From an uncultured Eubacteriales bacterium (GTDB taxonomy: Bacteria > Bacillota > Clostridia > Christensenellales > Aristaeellaceae), in contig CACWZP010000010.1 of assembly GCA_902765395.1 (NCBI GenBank), positions 1 through 64,000 of the forward strand: 64,000 nucleotides of DNA, written 5' to 3'. Positions 1-9,507 of the stretch are shown here, one piece after another. A model generated the notes under the pieces. The model was given only the letters and a program-made list of their open reading frames with translations, was not told the DNA's origin and made no database searches. A program made the position numbers and the translations under genes. The stretch's first letter is position 1; each line of letters opens with the position of its first letter.

Positions 1-615
1 AGCCGCGGGCCTCGGCGGCTGCACGGGAGCGACTGGTCTCGGCGGCGCGGCGCGGTGCACCGGCGGACGCACGGGGGCCACCCGGCGGGGCGGCACGGCG
101 CGCAGCGTGTTATTCAGGCGGTAGACCGGCGGGCGCGTGCCGTTGAAGCGGTAGGGATAGTCCATGCGACGAATCTTGTCCCGGGAAATGCGGTTGCCCA
201 CGTCGATCAGCCCCAGGGCCGCCGCCACGGCGTTCACCAGGTCGCCGGTCTGATCCCACACGGAGCCGCTGGCGGACTCCCAGTCGCGCCAGCCGTTGCC
301 GTCGTACACGGACACCTCCAGGCCGAACTCCGTCAGCGCCTGGGCCAGGTACCTGGCCTGGTCGTCGCTGAGGCTGCGGGCCACCACGATGGGCGCGTTG
401 TCCACGATCAGCAACGCTTCCTCGGTGGTGTAGCCGCAGATCTGCGCAAGCAGCGCCGCCGCCGTCGTGCGGGCGCAGGTGCCCAGGGACAGCAGCATCA
501 CGCGGTTGTCGTTATCGGCGGTTTTCACGGCGGTCACGCCGCTCACCTTCGTGCCGCAGTTCGGGCAGAAGTTCACGCCCGCCGGAAGCTGTGTTCCGCA
601 ATTCGGACAAAACAT
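1..615 (-). CDS. Zinc-ribbon protein with L7/L12 C-terminal-like domain (partial, 3' end outside window)
   Basis: Reading leftward from ATG at 615, the protein opens with a double-CxxC zinc ribbon (MFCPNCGTQLPAG...FCPNCGTK, residues 1-23). Residues about 33-105 follow the pattern of the ribosomal L7/L12 C-terminal fold: a hydrophobic strand, a TTAAALLAQICGYTTEEA helix, an 'IVDNAPIVVARSLS' segment, then 'LTEFGLEVSVYDG'. After that the chain becomes rich in Pro and Arg and leaves the window without a stop. The start at 615 is preferred over the ATG at 620 because only it gives the CPNC ribbon, and AGAAGGGGTG sits just upstream. Zinc-ribbon plus L7/L12-like proteins are common, uncharacterised Firmicutes proteins; no function should be claimed. 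Confidence 0.75.
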   Translation of the reverse strand, partial: MFCPNCGTQLPAGVNFCPNCGTKVSGVTAVKTADNDNRVMLLSLGTCARTTAAALLAQICGYTTEEALLIVDNAPIVVARSLSDDQARYLAQALTEFGLEVSVYDGNGWRDWESASGSVWDQTGDLVNAVAAALGLIDVGNRISRDKIRRMDYPYRFNGTRPPVYRLNNTLRAVPPRRVAPVRPPVHRAAPPRPVAPVQPPRPAA

Positions 616-704
616 GTCATTCACCCCTTCTGTGCGGGCGCATACACGCCCTATTATCTGACATCAGTTTATCGCACAGATGTGGAGCGATGATGTCGAA
701 AATA

Positions 705-2630
<1,926 letters not shown>

Positions 2631-2674
2631 GGGAACCCTCCTCAAATGGTCAAAAAGGATTATCTATCAAATCC

Positions 2675-2702
2675 ATTATATCACATCGGCGGAAAATGGC
2701 AA
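2675..2702 (-). promoter_or_regulatory. Sigma-70 promoter of the macro-domain gene
   Basis: On the minus strand, TTGCCA (2702-2697) and TATAAT (2680-2675) are 16 bases apart, about 45 bases upstream of the start codon at 2630. Confidence 0.6.
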
Positions 2703-2714
2703 GGGCAGGGATGT

Positions 2715-2742
2715 AAAACGCCCCTCCCGGATGAGAGGGGCG
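2715..2742 (-). terminator. Intrinsic terminator of the Big_2 protein gene
   Basis: Reading leftward, CGCCCCTC and GAGGGGCG form an 8-bp stem with an 8-base loop, followed by TTTT, 16 bases after the stop codon at 2758. Confidence 0.7.
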
Positions 2743-2757
2743 CTTCCGTTGATTCCG

Positions 2758-4596
2758 TTACTTGACCACTTTGATCTTCACCTTGGCCACCTTGCCGTTG
2801 GACGTGCGCACAGCCACATAGCAGGTGCCCTTCTTCCAGGCGGTAACCCGCCCGTTTTCATCCACTGTGGCAATACTCTCCTTGGAGGACTTCCAGGCCA
2901 GAGTGGTGACGGCGGTGCTGGGCAGCACGGCCGCCTTCAGCTGCAGCGTCTTGCCCACCTTCAGCTTCACGGTCTTTGTCTTGTTCAGCTTCACCTTGGT
3001 GGGCACGGTGGGGTCGTACACCTTCACCGTCAGCGTCGCCTTCTTCTTGTTCTTGGTGGTGACGGTGATGGTGGACTTGCCCACGGCGACGGCCGTGACC
3101 AGGCCGGTGTCGGTGACGGAGGCATACTGGCTCTTGGAGGACTTGACGCCGGTGACCGTCCACTTCTTCTTCGTGGCGAACTTGGGCACCAGCTGCACCT
3201 TCTCGCCCAGGGGCACATTGATAGTGCCGTTCTTGCCGGTCTTGGTCAGCTTTTTCTGCACGGGGGGCTTCACCACCGTCACGGCGCAGCTGGCAGTGAA
3301 GCCGCCGTCGCCGGTCTTGACGGCGATGGTGGCGTTGCCCGCCTTCAGCGCGGTGACCTTGCCGTCGGCCACACTGGCCACGGCCTCGTCGCTGCTGGCC
3401 CAGGTGACTGCCTTGACGCCGGCGGTGTCCGGGGTGACGGTGGCGGTCAGGGTGGCGGTCTCGCCCGCGGTGAGGATGAGGCTGGTCTGGTCCAGGCTCA
3501 CGCCGGTGACGCTGATGCTGCCGTCGTCCGCGGAGACGCAGTTGGCGGGCAGGGGCTTCGCGCCGGGCCACTTGATGTACTTGATGTAGGTGTAGCCCTG
3601 CTTCCCCCAGGAATCGTAGAAGCCCTGCCAAGTGTAGTACCGGACGTGATGGCTCAGATTGTCGATGATGGTCACGCCGTCGGCGCTCTTGTCCGCCACG
3701 ATCATGCTGTGGCCGTGGTGGCCGCAGCCCAGGCCGTCGTTGTTGAAGCTCTTGCAGGACTTGGTGCAGCCGCACACGCGGATGGTGGCGCCCACGGTGG
3801 TCTGGCTGATGAAGTAGCGCACGTGCACCGGGGTTACCTTGCGCTGGGCGTCGTTCAGATTGCTCAGCAGGTTCAGGCCCGTGGCGCTCTTGCCCTCGAA
3901 ATTCTCGCTGAAATTGCAGCCCCAGACGAATCTATAGCAGTTCTGGGACCACTTCCAGCAGTTGTTGACCTCGGGGAACTGGGTGGCCTTGACCTCCTTG
4001 CCGTTCAGCACGAACAGGGTGTCGTTGGCCAGATAGGACGCGGCCAGCACCTCCAGGCTGTCGCCGTAGGTGACGCCGGAGAGCGCCGCCAGGGGCCAGT
4101 TCATATCGCCCTTGTACAGCGCGCCCACGCCGCTGACGGCCAGTGCGTCCAGGAAGGACTGGGTCTGCGCGTCGTCCATGGGCAGCAGGTCGGCAAGCTC
4201 CATCCAGCCGGACAGCACCTTGCCGTCAGCGCAAAAGGCCACGGGCGCGCGGCTGGCCATGGGGCCGGTCAGCAGCACGGTGTCGTTCAGGTTCAGAAGG
4301 GCCGCGGGTTCCCAGCTCTCCTGGTCGGGATAGACTGCGGCATCCGCGGTGCCGACGGTGCAATAAGCCAAGTCGGATGTATCGGTCTCGATATACTCAG
4401 CTTCGGCTTCCGGCTCTGGGGTGACCTCCGGGGCTGCGTCCTCCTGGCCATCGTCCACGGTGAGGCCGGTGTCCGCGTCCACGGTATCGGCCAGGGCGAT
4501 GTCCGGCTCCACCTGTTCCTCCATCAGAGCGGCGGGAGCCATGGAAGCCAGCAGGCACAGTGCCAACAGAAGCGCTATCAGTTTCATCGGTCGCAT
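2758..4596 (-). CDS. Secreted Cys-peptidase/CHAP-like protein with three Big_2 domains
   Basis: A 612-residue exported protein. The signal peptide is MRPMKLIALLLALCLLASM...APAA. An acidic P/E-rich linker follows (about 40-75). The middle (about 175-330) holds 'NCWKWSQNCYRFVWG', a Cys-rich stretch, 'GHHGHSMIVADKSADG' and 'IIDNLSHH'. Cys, then His in a GHS strand, then Asp/Asn is the order seen in CHAP/NlpC-type cysteine peptidases or amidases, so cell-wall hydrolysis is a reasonable but unproven guess. Residues about 345-612 are three Ig-like Big_2 repeats ('TLTATVTPDTAGVKAVTWAS', 'ATVDENGRVTAWKKG'). ATG at 4596 is chosen for GGAGGAAG 8 bases upstream, rather than the ATG 12 codons earlier. 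There is no sorting signal or membrane anchor at the C-terminus. Confidence 0.8.
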   Translation of the reverse strand: MRPMKLIALLLALCLLASMAPAALMEEQVEPDIALADTVDADTGLTVDDGQEDAAPEVTPEPEAEAEYIETDTSDLAYCTVGTADAAVYPDQESWEPAALLNLNDTVLLTGPMASRAPVAFCADGKVLSGWMELADLLPMDDAQTQSFLDALAVSGVGALYKGDMNWPLAALSGVTYGDSLEVLAASYLANDTLFVLNGKEVKATQFPEVNNCWKWSQNCYRFVWGCNFSENFEGKSATGLNLLSNLNDAQRKVTPVHVRYFISQTTVGATIRVCGCTKSCKSFNNDGLGCGHHGHSMIVADKSADGVTIIDNLSHHVRYYTWQGFYDSWGKQGYTYIKYIKWPGAKPLPANCVSADDGSISVTGVSLDQTSLILTAGETATLTATVTPDTAGVKAVTWASSDEAVASVADGKVTALKAGNATIAVKTGDGGFTASCAVTVVKPPVQKKLTKTGKNGTINVPLGEKVQLVPKFATKKKWTVTGVKSSKSQYASVTDTGLVTAVAVGKSTITVTTKNKKKATLTVKVYDPTVPTKVKLNKTKTVKLKVGKTLQLKAAVLPSTAVTTLAWKSSKESIATVDENGRVTAWKKGTCYVAVRTSNGKVAKVKIKVVK

Positions 4597-4641
4597 ACTC
4601 TCTTCCTCCAAAGGGTTTCCGTATTTTGACATTACAATAAT

Positions 4642-4670
4642 ATTCTAATATTATGTCATAAGTTTGTCAA
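4642..4670 (-). promoter_or_regulatory. Sigma-70 promoter of the Big_2 protein gene
   Basis: Reading leftward, TTGACA (4670-4665), a 17-base AT-rich spacer and TAGAAT (4647-4642), about 45 bases before the start at 4596. Confidence 0.75.
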
Positions 4671-4768
4671 GAGCAATCCAATTATGAAAAGATTTTGACC
4701 TAATGTTCCATTTATGTCCTATTTGCCTCCGAAAAACCGTGAAGTTTGTGTTATCAAGTGCAAATGGA

Positions 4769-4798
4769 TTGACAAGGGCAGGGTCTCTCCTCTATACT
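4769..4798 (+). promoter_or_regulatory. Sigma-70 promoter of the leader peptide/ABC exporter transcript
   Basis: TTGACA (4769-4774) and TATACT (4793-4798) with an 18-base spacer. Predicted transcription start near 4805 gives a leader of about 200 nt before the exporter gene, holding the small ORF and the attenuator hairpin. Confidence 0.8.
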
Positions 4799-4854
4799 GT
4801 CTTCCAGTGGCGCACGCGCGCCAGCGCAGAATAAACCGAACGGAGGTGTGTGAA

Positions 4855-4923
4855 ATGAAGCTTCGCAACGCAATCGCAGCCAAGCTTGTTTTCGCCTGCC
4901 GTCGAAGGGGTTATTCTGCCTGA
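4855..4923 (+). CDS. 22-residue leader peptide of the ABC exporter operon
   Basis: A short ORF (begins MKLRNAIAAKLVF, ends CRRRGYSA) with a textbook Shine-Dalgarno site GGAGGTG at 4842-4848. It lies between a strong promoter and an intrinsic terminator that closes 18 bases after its stop codon, ahead of a BmrCD-like exporter. That arrangement matches Bacillus subtilis bmrB-bmrCD, where translation of a leader peptide controls read-through in response to ribosome-targeting antibiotics (established for bmrB; inferred here). The Arg-Arg-Arg run near the end is a plausible stalling point. An inverted AAGCTT pair inside the ORF (4858-4863 and 4882-4887) could contribute to an alternative fold. A regulatory rather than a functional product is the likely role. 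Confidence 0.7.
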   Translation: MKLRNAIAAKLVFACRRRGYSA

Positions 4924-4941
4924 GTATTCCTGGGCAAGTGC

Positions 4942-4971
4942 CGCCGGACACGCAGGTGTCCGGCGTTTTTT
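4942..4971 (+). terminator. Attenuator (intrinsic terminator) upstream of ABC exporter
   Basis: Perfect 10-bp stem CGCCGGACAC/GTGTCCGGCG with a 4-base loop (4952-4955), followed by six T (4966-4971). It ends 33 bases before the exporter start codon, so it must be read through for exporter expression. Confidence 0.85.
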
Positions 4972-5004
4972 ATGCGCATAACTGATGCTATATGGAGGTT
5001 TCCC

Positions 5005-6870
5005 ATGCGGAATCAAATGACAAAATCCCCCGCCGAGAAGAGCGTATTGCAGCGCTTCCCCGAATTCATGAAGGGCAGCGGGATGAAATACCTGGGCAGC
5101 GTGCTGTCCGTGGCCGTCAGCGTGCTGACCGGCTTTTTGACGCCGCTGCTGATCGCCGGGGCCGTGGACGCCATCACCGACACGCTGAACGGCGCGGGCG
5201 CAAACCCCGTGAACCTGCCGGGCTTCCTGGCGGGCTGGTTCAACGCCAGGGGCGGCGCGGAGTACCTGGCCAGGCACGTGTGGATCGTGGCCGGGCTGCT
5301 GGTGGCGGTGAGCCTGATCGGCGGCCTGTTCCAGTACCTGCGGGGCAAGTGGAGCGCCGAGGCCAGCGAGACCATCGCCGAACGCATGCGCACGCGGCTG
5401 TACGGGCACCTGCTGGCCATGGACTACGATTACCACGTGAAGGCCCAGACCGGCGACCTGATCCAGCGCTGCACCACGGACGTGGAGACCGTGCGCCGCT
5501 TCCTGGCCAGCCAGGTGATCGAGATCTTCCGCACCGTCATCATGGTGGTGCTGGCGTTGACGCTGATGCTGAACATCCACGTGAAGCTGACGCTGATCTC
5601 GCTGATCCTCATTCCCCCGCTGTTCGGCCTGGCCTTCTGGTTCTTCCACTGGGTGCAGAAGCTGTTCCTGGAAGCGGACGAGGCGGACGGCCAGCTGAGC
5701 GCCATGCTGCAGGAGAGCCTGACCGGCGTGCGCGTGGTGCGGGCCTTCGGGCGGCAGCGCTACGAGAGCGACCGCTTCACCGTGCGGGCCGACGCCGTGT
5801 ACGACAAGAGCGTGCGCATCAGCCACGTGATGGCCATCTATTGGTCCGGGTCGGACATGCTCAGCATGCTCCAGACGGGGCTGACGCTGCTGTTCGGCAT
5901 CCTGTTCGCGGTGCGGGGCGAGATCACCACCGGCAACGTGCTGACCTTCGTCAGCTACATCTCCATGCTGATCTGGCCCATCCGCCAGCTGGGCCGCATA
6001 TTGCAGGACCTGGGCAAGTCCATGGTGGCCATGAAGCGCGTGTACGAGATCCTGGACGCGAAGGTGGAGGGCGACACCGCCGGCGCCGGCGAGGCGCCCC
6101 TCTACGAGGACATCGAGTTCAGGCACGTCTCCTTCCACTACGACGGCAAGCACCCGGTGCTCGAGGACGTGTCCTTCACCGTGAAGGCAGGCCAGACCGT
6201 GGCCATACTGGGCGCGACGGGCAGCGGCAAGAGCACGATGATGAACCTGCTGCAGCGGCTGTACGACGTGAGCGGCGGCGAGATCCTGATCGGCGGCCGG
6301 AACATCAACACCATCGAGAAGAAGTACCTGCGCAGCCGCGTGGGCTATGTGCTGCAGGAGCCCTTCCTCTATTCCCGCTCCATCCGGGACAACCTGGCCA
6401 TCACCCGCGAGGACGCCGCGGACGGCGAGATCCAGCGCGTGGCGGACGTGACCCACTCCACGGGCTTCATCACCCAGTTCAAGGAGGGCTACGGCACCAT
6501 GGTGGGCGAGCGGGGCGTGACCCTGTCCGGCGGCCAGAAGCAGCGCATCGCCATCGCGCGCACGCTGCTGAGGGAGAACGACATACTGATCCTGGACGAC
6601 TCCCTGTCCGCCGTGGACACCGAGACCGACCGGGCCATCCGCGAGGCGCTGAAGGAGGGCCGCAGCGCGGGAAGCCGCGTGCCCACCACGTTCATCATCT
6701 CCCACCGGCTGACCACGCTGGCCGACGCCGACCTGATCCTCGTTCTGGAGGACGGCAAAATCGCCCAGCAGGGCCGACACGAGCAGCTGATCCAGCGGGA
6801 GGGCCTGTATCAGCGGGTGTACCGCATCCAGGCCGCGCTGGAGGACGAATTGAACAGTGAGATCGCGTGA
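5005..6870 (+). CDS. ABC exporter half-transporter, degenerate-site subunit (BmrC/TM287-like)
   Basis: 621 residues. The N-terminal type-1 exporter membrane domain (about 30-330, six TM segments) is followed by an ATPase domain: Walker A GATGSGKS near residue 403, signature LSGGQ near 507, and Walker B 'ILILDDS' near 527. The residue after the Walker B aspartate is Asp instead of the catalytic Glu. With the partner's altered signature (LSTGQ), this reproduces the one-degenerate-site design of heterodimeric multidrug exporters such as BmrCD, LmrCD and TM287/288. ATG 5005 follows GGAGG; an upstream in-frame ATG at 4972 overlaps the terminator and is rejected. Expected substrates are drugs or lipids, from family knowledge. 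Expression is probably controlled by the upstream attenuator. Confidence 0.9.
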   Translation: MRNQMTKSPAEKSVLQRFPEFMKGSGMKYLGSVLSVAVSVLTGFLTPLLIAGAVDAITDTLNGAGANPVNLPGFLAGWFNARGGAEYLARHVWIVAGLLVAVSLIGGLFQYLRGKWSAEASETIAERMRTRLYGHLLAMDYDYHVKAQTGDLIQRCTTDVETVRRFLASQVIEIFRTVIMVVLALTLMLNIHVKLTLISLILIPPLFGLAFWFFHWVQKLFLEADEADGQLSAMLQESLTGVRVVRAFGRQRYESDRFTVRADAVYDKSVRISHVMAIYWSGSDMLSMLQTGLTLLFGILFAVRGEITTGNVLTFVSYISMLIWPIRQLGRILQDLGKSMVAMKRVYEILDAKVEGDTAGAGEAPLYEDIEFRHVSFHYDGKHPVLEDVSFTVKAGQTVAILGATGSGKSTMMNLLQRLYDVSGGEILIGGRNINTIEKKYLRSRVGYVLQEPFLYSRSIRDNLAITREDAADGEIQRVADVTHSTGFITQFKEGYGTMVGERGVTLSGGQKQRIAIARTLLRENDILILDDSLSAVDTETDRAIREALKEGRSAGSRVPTTFIISHRLTTLADADLILVLEDGKIAQQGRHEQLIQREGLYQRVYRIQAALEDELNSEIA

Positions 6871-6900
6871 TAAACGCGTTAACAGAAAAAGCGATTGTAG

Positions 6901-7022
6901 GTTGAGTTCCCCCTCTCCGCCCTTCGGGCACCTCTCCCCCTTCCAGGGGCGAGGCAAGTTGAGCGCTCCCTTGGCTCGCCTCCGCAAGGGGCAAGCCGGC
7001 GCGCAGCACCAGAGAGGGGGCT
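6901..7022. repeat. Dispersed intergenic repeat, copy 1
   Basis: The spacer between the exporter genes contains CCCTCTCCGCCCTTCGGGCA, then CACCTCTCCCCCTTCCAGGG and a GGCAAG...TTGGCTCGCC...AGAGAGGG tail. The same order of words recurs at 58473-58606. Internal inverted repeats (GCCCTTCGGGC, CTCCCCC/AGGGGCGAG) suggest a REP/MITE-like element. It has been crossed by the exporter operon without breaking either gene. Confidence 0.6.
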
Positions 7023-7060
7023 GCAAAACCGAAGCATCCGATAATCGAGGTGAAAAACCC

Positions 7061-8905
7061 ATGCAATACCAGCAGGAACAGGATTATACCAAGAAGCTGG
7101 ACGCGGGGCTGTGGCGCCGGGTGATCGGCTATATGAAGCCCTATCACCGGCACCTGATCGCCATCATGGCGACCATGGCCGTCAGCGCGCTCTGCGACAC
7201 CATCTTCCCGCTGCTGACCCGGGAGGCCATCGACACCTTCATCGGTTCGGGGCAGACCGCCGGGCGGGCCTGGTTCATCGCGCGCTATCTGGGCACGGTG
7301 CTGCTGCAGTCCGCCTGCATATTCACGTTCTGCCAGATCTGCGGCAAGGCCGAGTGCGGCATCAACCGCCACATCCGCAAGCTGGCCTTCAAGCGGCTGG
7401 AGGAGCTGTCCTTCTCCTACTACGACCAGACGCCCGTGGGCTTCATCATCTCCCGCATGACCAGCGACACCAGCCGCATCGGCGAGACGGTGGCCTGGGG
7501 ACTGGTGGATTTGTTCTGGTCCGGGGCCTACATACTCATCACCGCCATCGCCATGCTGCTGCTGAACGCGCGAATGGCGCTGCTGGTGCTGAGCGTGATG
7601 CCCGTCATCGCCGTGACGGCGGTGTGGTTCCAGAAGCGCATTCTGGCCAGCTACCGGGAGGTGCGCAAGACCAACAGCCAGATCACCGGCGCGTTCAACG
7701 AAGGCATCATGGGCGCCAAGACCAGCAAGACGCTGGTGCGCGAGGAGGCCAACGCGAAGGAGTTTTCCGTGCTGACGGGCAAGATGCGCACGTCCTCCAT
7801 CCGGGCGGCGGTGTTCAGCGCGCTGTTCTACCCCATCGTCATCTCCCTGGGCTCCATCGCCACGGCGCTGGTGCTGCAGCGGGGCGGCACGGAGGTGTTC
7901 AGCGCCAGCGGCATCGTCACCGTGGGCACGCTGGCGGCCTTCGTGCAGTACTCCACCGGCATCTTCGAGCCCGTGAGCAACATCGCCCGCATCTTCGCCG
8001 ACCTCCAGGCCAGCCAGGCCGCGGCGGAGCGCGTGGTGAGCTTACTTGAGACCGAGCCGGAGATCTTCGACACGCCGGAGGTGATCGAGAAGTTCGGCGA
8101 CAGCTTCAGCCCCAAGAAGGAGAACTGGCCGGACATCAAGGGCGACATCGAGTTCGACCACGTATCCTTCCACTATTCCACCGGCGAAGAGGTGCTGGAG
8201 GACTTCAGCCTGAAGGTGAAGGCCGGGCAGACCGTGGCGCTGGTGGGCGAGACCGGCAGCGGCAAGAGCACCATCGTGAACCTGATCTGCCGCTTCTACG
8301 AGCCCACCAAGGGCGTGATCCGCATCGACGGCGAGGACTACCGCAGCCGCAGCATCCTCTGGCTCCAGGCCCACCTGGGCTACGTGCTGCAGCAGCCGCA
8401 CCTGTTCTCCGGCACCATCCGCGAAAACATCCGCTTCGGTCGGCTGGACGCCACGGATCGCGAGATCGAGGCCGCCTGCCGCGCCGTGGACGCCGAGGAC
8501 TTCATCCTCAAGATGGAGAAGGGCTACGACACCGAGGTCGGCGAGGGCGGCAGCCGCCTGTCCACCGGCCAGAAGCAGCTGATCTCCTTCGCCCGGGCGC
8601 TGATCGCCAAGCCCGCCATATTCGTGCTGGACGAGGCCACGTCCTCCGTGGACACCCAGACCGAGCAAAAGCTGCAGGCCGCCATCTCCGTGGCGCTGAC
8701 CGGGCGCACCAGCTTCATCATCGCCCACCGGCTGTCCACCATCCGCAGCGCCGATTTGATCCTGGTGATCAAGGGCGGCAAGATCATCGAGCGCGGCACC
8801 CACGCCGAACTGCTGGGCCAGAGGGGCTACTACTACACCCTGTACGCCAACCAGTTCCGCGAGGAGGGCGAGAAGCGGGCCTGGGAGGAGGGCGCGAGCG
8901 CGTAA
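7061..8905 (+). CDS. ABC exporter half-transporter, catalytic-site subunit (BmrD/TM288-like)
   Basis: 614 residues: type-1 exporter membrane domain (about 25-330) and ATPase domain with Walker A GETGSGKS near 396, signature LSTGQ near 500 and Walker B 'IFVLDEATSSVD' near 522 with the catalytic Glu intact. The altered signature faces the partner's degenerate Walker B, so the pair should have one hydrolytic and one non-hydrolytic site. The start at 7061 follows GAGGTGAAAAACCC and matches the family; an open frame extends back to 6857 through the intergenic repeat but that stretch is not protein-like. It is co-transcribed with the gene at 5005 and ends at a strong terminator. Confidence 0.9.
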   Translation: MQYQQEQDYTKKLDAGLWRRVIGYMKPYHRHLIAIMATMAVSALCDTIFPLLTREAIDTFIGSGQTAGRAWFIARYLGTVLLQSACIFTFCQICGKAECGINRHIRKLAFKRLEELSFSYYDQTPVGFIISRMTSDTSRIGETVAWGLVDLFWSGAYILITAIAMLLLNARMALLVLSVMPVIAVTAVWFQKRILASYREVRKTNSQITGAFNEGIMGAKTSKTLVREEANAKEFSVLTGKMRTSSIRAAVFSALFYPIVISLGSIATALVLQRGGTEVFSASGIVTVGTLAAFVQYSTGIFEPVSNIARIFADLQASQAAAERVVSLLETEPEIFDTPEVIEKFGDSFSPKKENWPDIKGDIEFDHVSFHYSTGEEVLEDFSLKVKAGQTVALVGETGSGKSTIVNLICRFYEPTKGVIRIDGEDYRSRSILWLQAHLGYVLQQPHLFSGTIRENIRFGRLDATDREIEAACRAVDAEDFILKMEKGYDTEVGEGGSRLSTGQKQLISFARALIAKPAIFVLDEATSSVDTQTEQKLQAAISVALTGRTSFIIAHRLSTIRSADLILVIKGGKIIERGTHAELLGQRGYYYTLYANQFREEGEKRAWEEGASA

Positions 8906-8908
8906 GGC

Positions 8909-8941
8909 AAAGGGGCTGTCTCTGGATGAGACAGCCCCTTT
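8909..8941 (+). terminator. Intrinsic terminator of ABC exporter operon
   Basis: 14-bp stem AAAGGGGCTGTCTC/GAGACAGCCCCTTT with a 5-base loop, starting 4 bases after the stop codon. The same GGGGCTGTCTC core is reused in a hairpin at 11367-11393. Confidence 0.8.
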
Positions 8942-9067
8942 GAATTGCGCCTGACCGCGCATGAAATGGCCTGGTTACCCCACGCAGGAACAGATCGGCG
9001 ACTTCCACGACAAAGCGAAAGAACAGGAACTACTGTAACGACAAGCCCGCGTCAATCGGCGCGGGCG

Positions 9068-9376
9068 TCATGTTTTTATCTTGTGTATCAGCTGTAGCAA
9101 CAGCTTCAACTCATCCTCCGGCATATCCTGTATTTCGGCTGTAATCATCTGCGCAAGCAGATTCCCTTCCCCGTCACCCGCGAAAAACGCAGAGGGCGAT
9201 ACATCCAGGTAATCGCAGATGTAAAAAAACTCCGTCAATGACGGCATGGAACGCCCCGCAACGATATGATGGATATAGCCGTCGCTGTGGCCCAGGTCAC
9301 GGGACATTTTCAGTTCCGAGATGCCCTTTTGCATCCGCAACTCCGTAATGCGCCGTTGAACAAATACCGCATCCAT
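9068..9376 (-). CDS. Xre-family HTH transcriptional regulator
   Basis: 102 residues. The N-terminal 65 residues are a Cro/C1-type helix-turn-helix: 'VQRRITELRMQKGISELKMS' then 'RDLGHSDGYIHHIVAGRSMP' (recognition helix region) and 'FFYICDYLDVSPSAFF'. The C-terminal 35 residues are a charged helix ('MPEDELKLLLQLIHKI') that may dimerise. Start ATG at 9376 is preceded by GGGGTGAGACA. It is divergent from the Big_2 protein gene at 9508 with a 131-base shared regulatory region, so that gene is its natural candidate target, but nothing in the sequence proves it. A GCCCGCG/CGCGGGC hairpin at about 9043-9064 follows its stop and may end its transcript. Confidence 0.85.
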   Translation of the reverse strand: MDAVFVQRRITELRMQKGISELKMSRDLGHSDGYIHHIVAGRSMPSLTEFFYICDYLDVSPSAFFAGDGEGNLLAQMITAEIQDMPEDELKLLLQLIHKIKT

Positions 9377-9434
9377 TGTCTCACCCCTACAAACATTGTA
9401 TTGCAGGACATAAAAACATATCTCTCATTAAGAC

Positions 9435-9463
9435 TTGATTTTTGTGTCTGCATGACTTATAAT
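9435..9463 (+). promoter_or_regulatory. Sigma-70 promoter of the secreted Big_2/zinc-finger protein
   Basis: TTGATT (9435-9440), 17-base spacer, TATAAT (9458-9463). The -35 region lies inside an imperfect palindrome (AGAC...GTCT, 9431-9449) that could be an operator for the divergent Xre regulator; the operator idea is speculative. Confidence 0.7.
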
Positions 9464-9507
9464 GTCTGATAGAAGATAATTACATCAACATAGAAGGAGG
9501 AATACCC

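Noticed and set aside
6857-7060. Longer N-terminus for the second ABC subunit
   Set aside because: The extra 68 codons translate the dispersed repeat and overlap the stop of the previous gene; no ribosome site.
8961-9038. 26-codon ORF (ATG...TAA) after the exporter terminator
   Set aside because: No ribosome site, no recognisable homology and it lies directly downstream of a terminator. It may be a remnant of something but cannot be supported.
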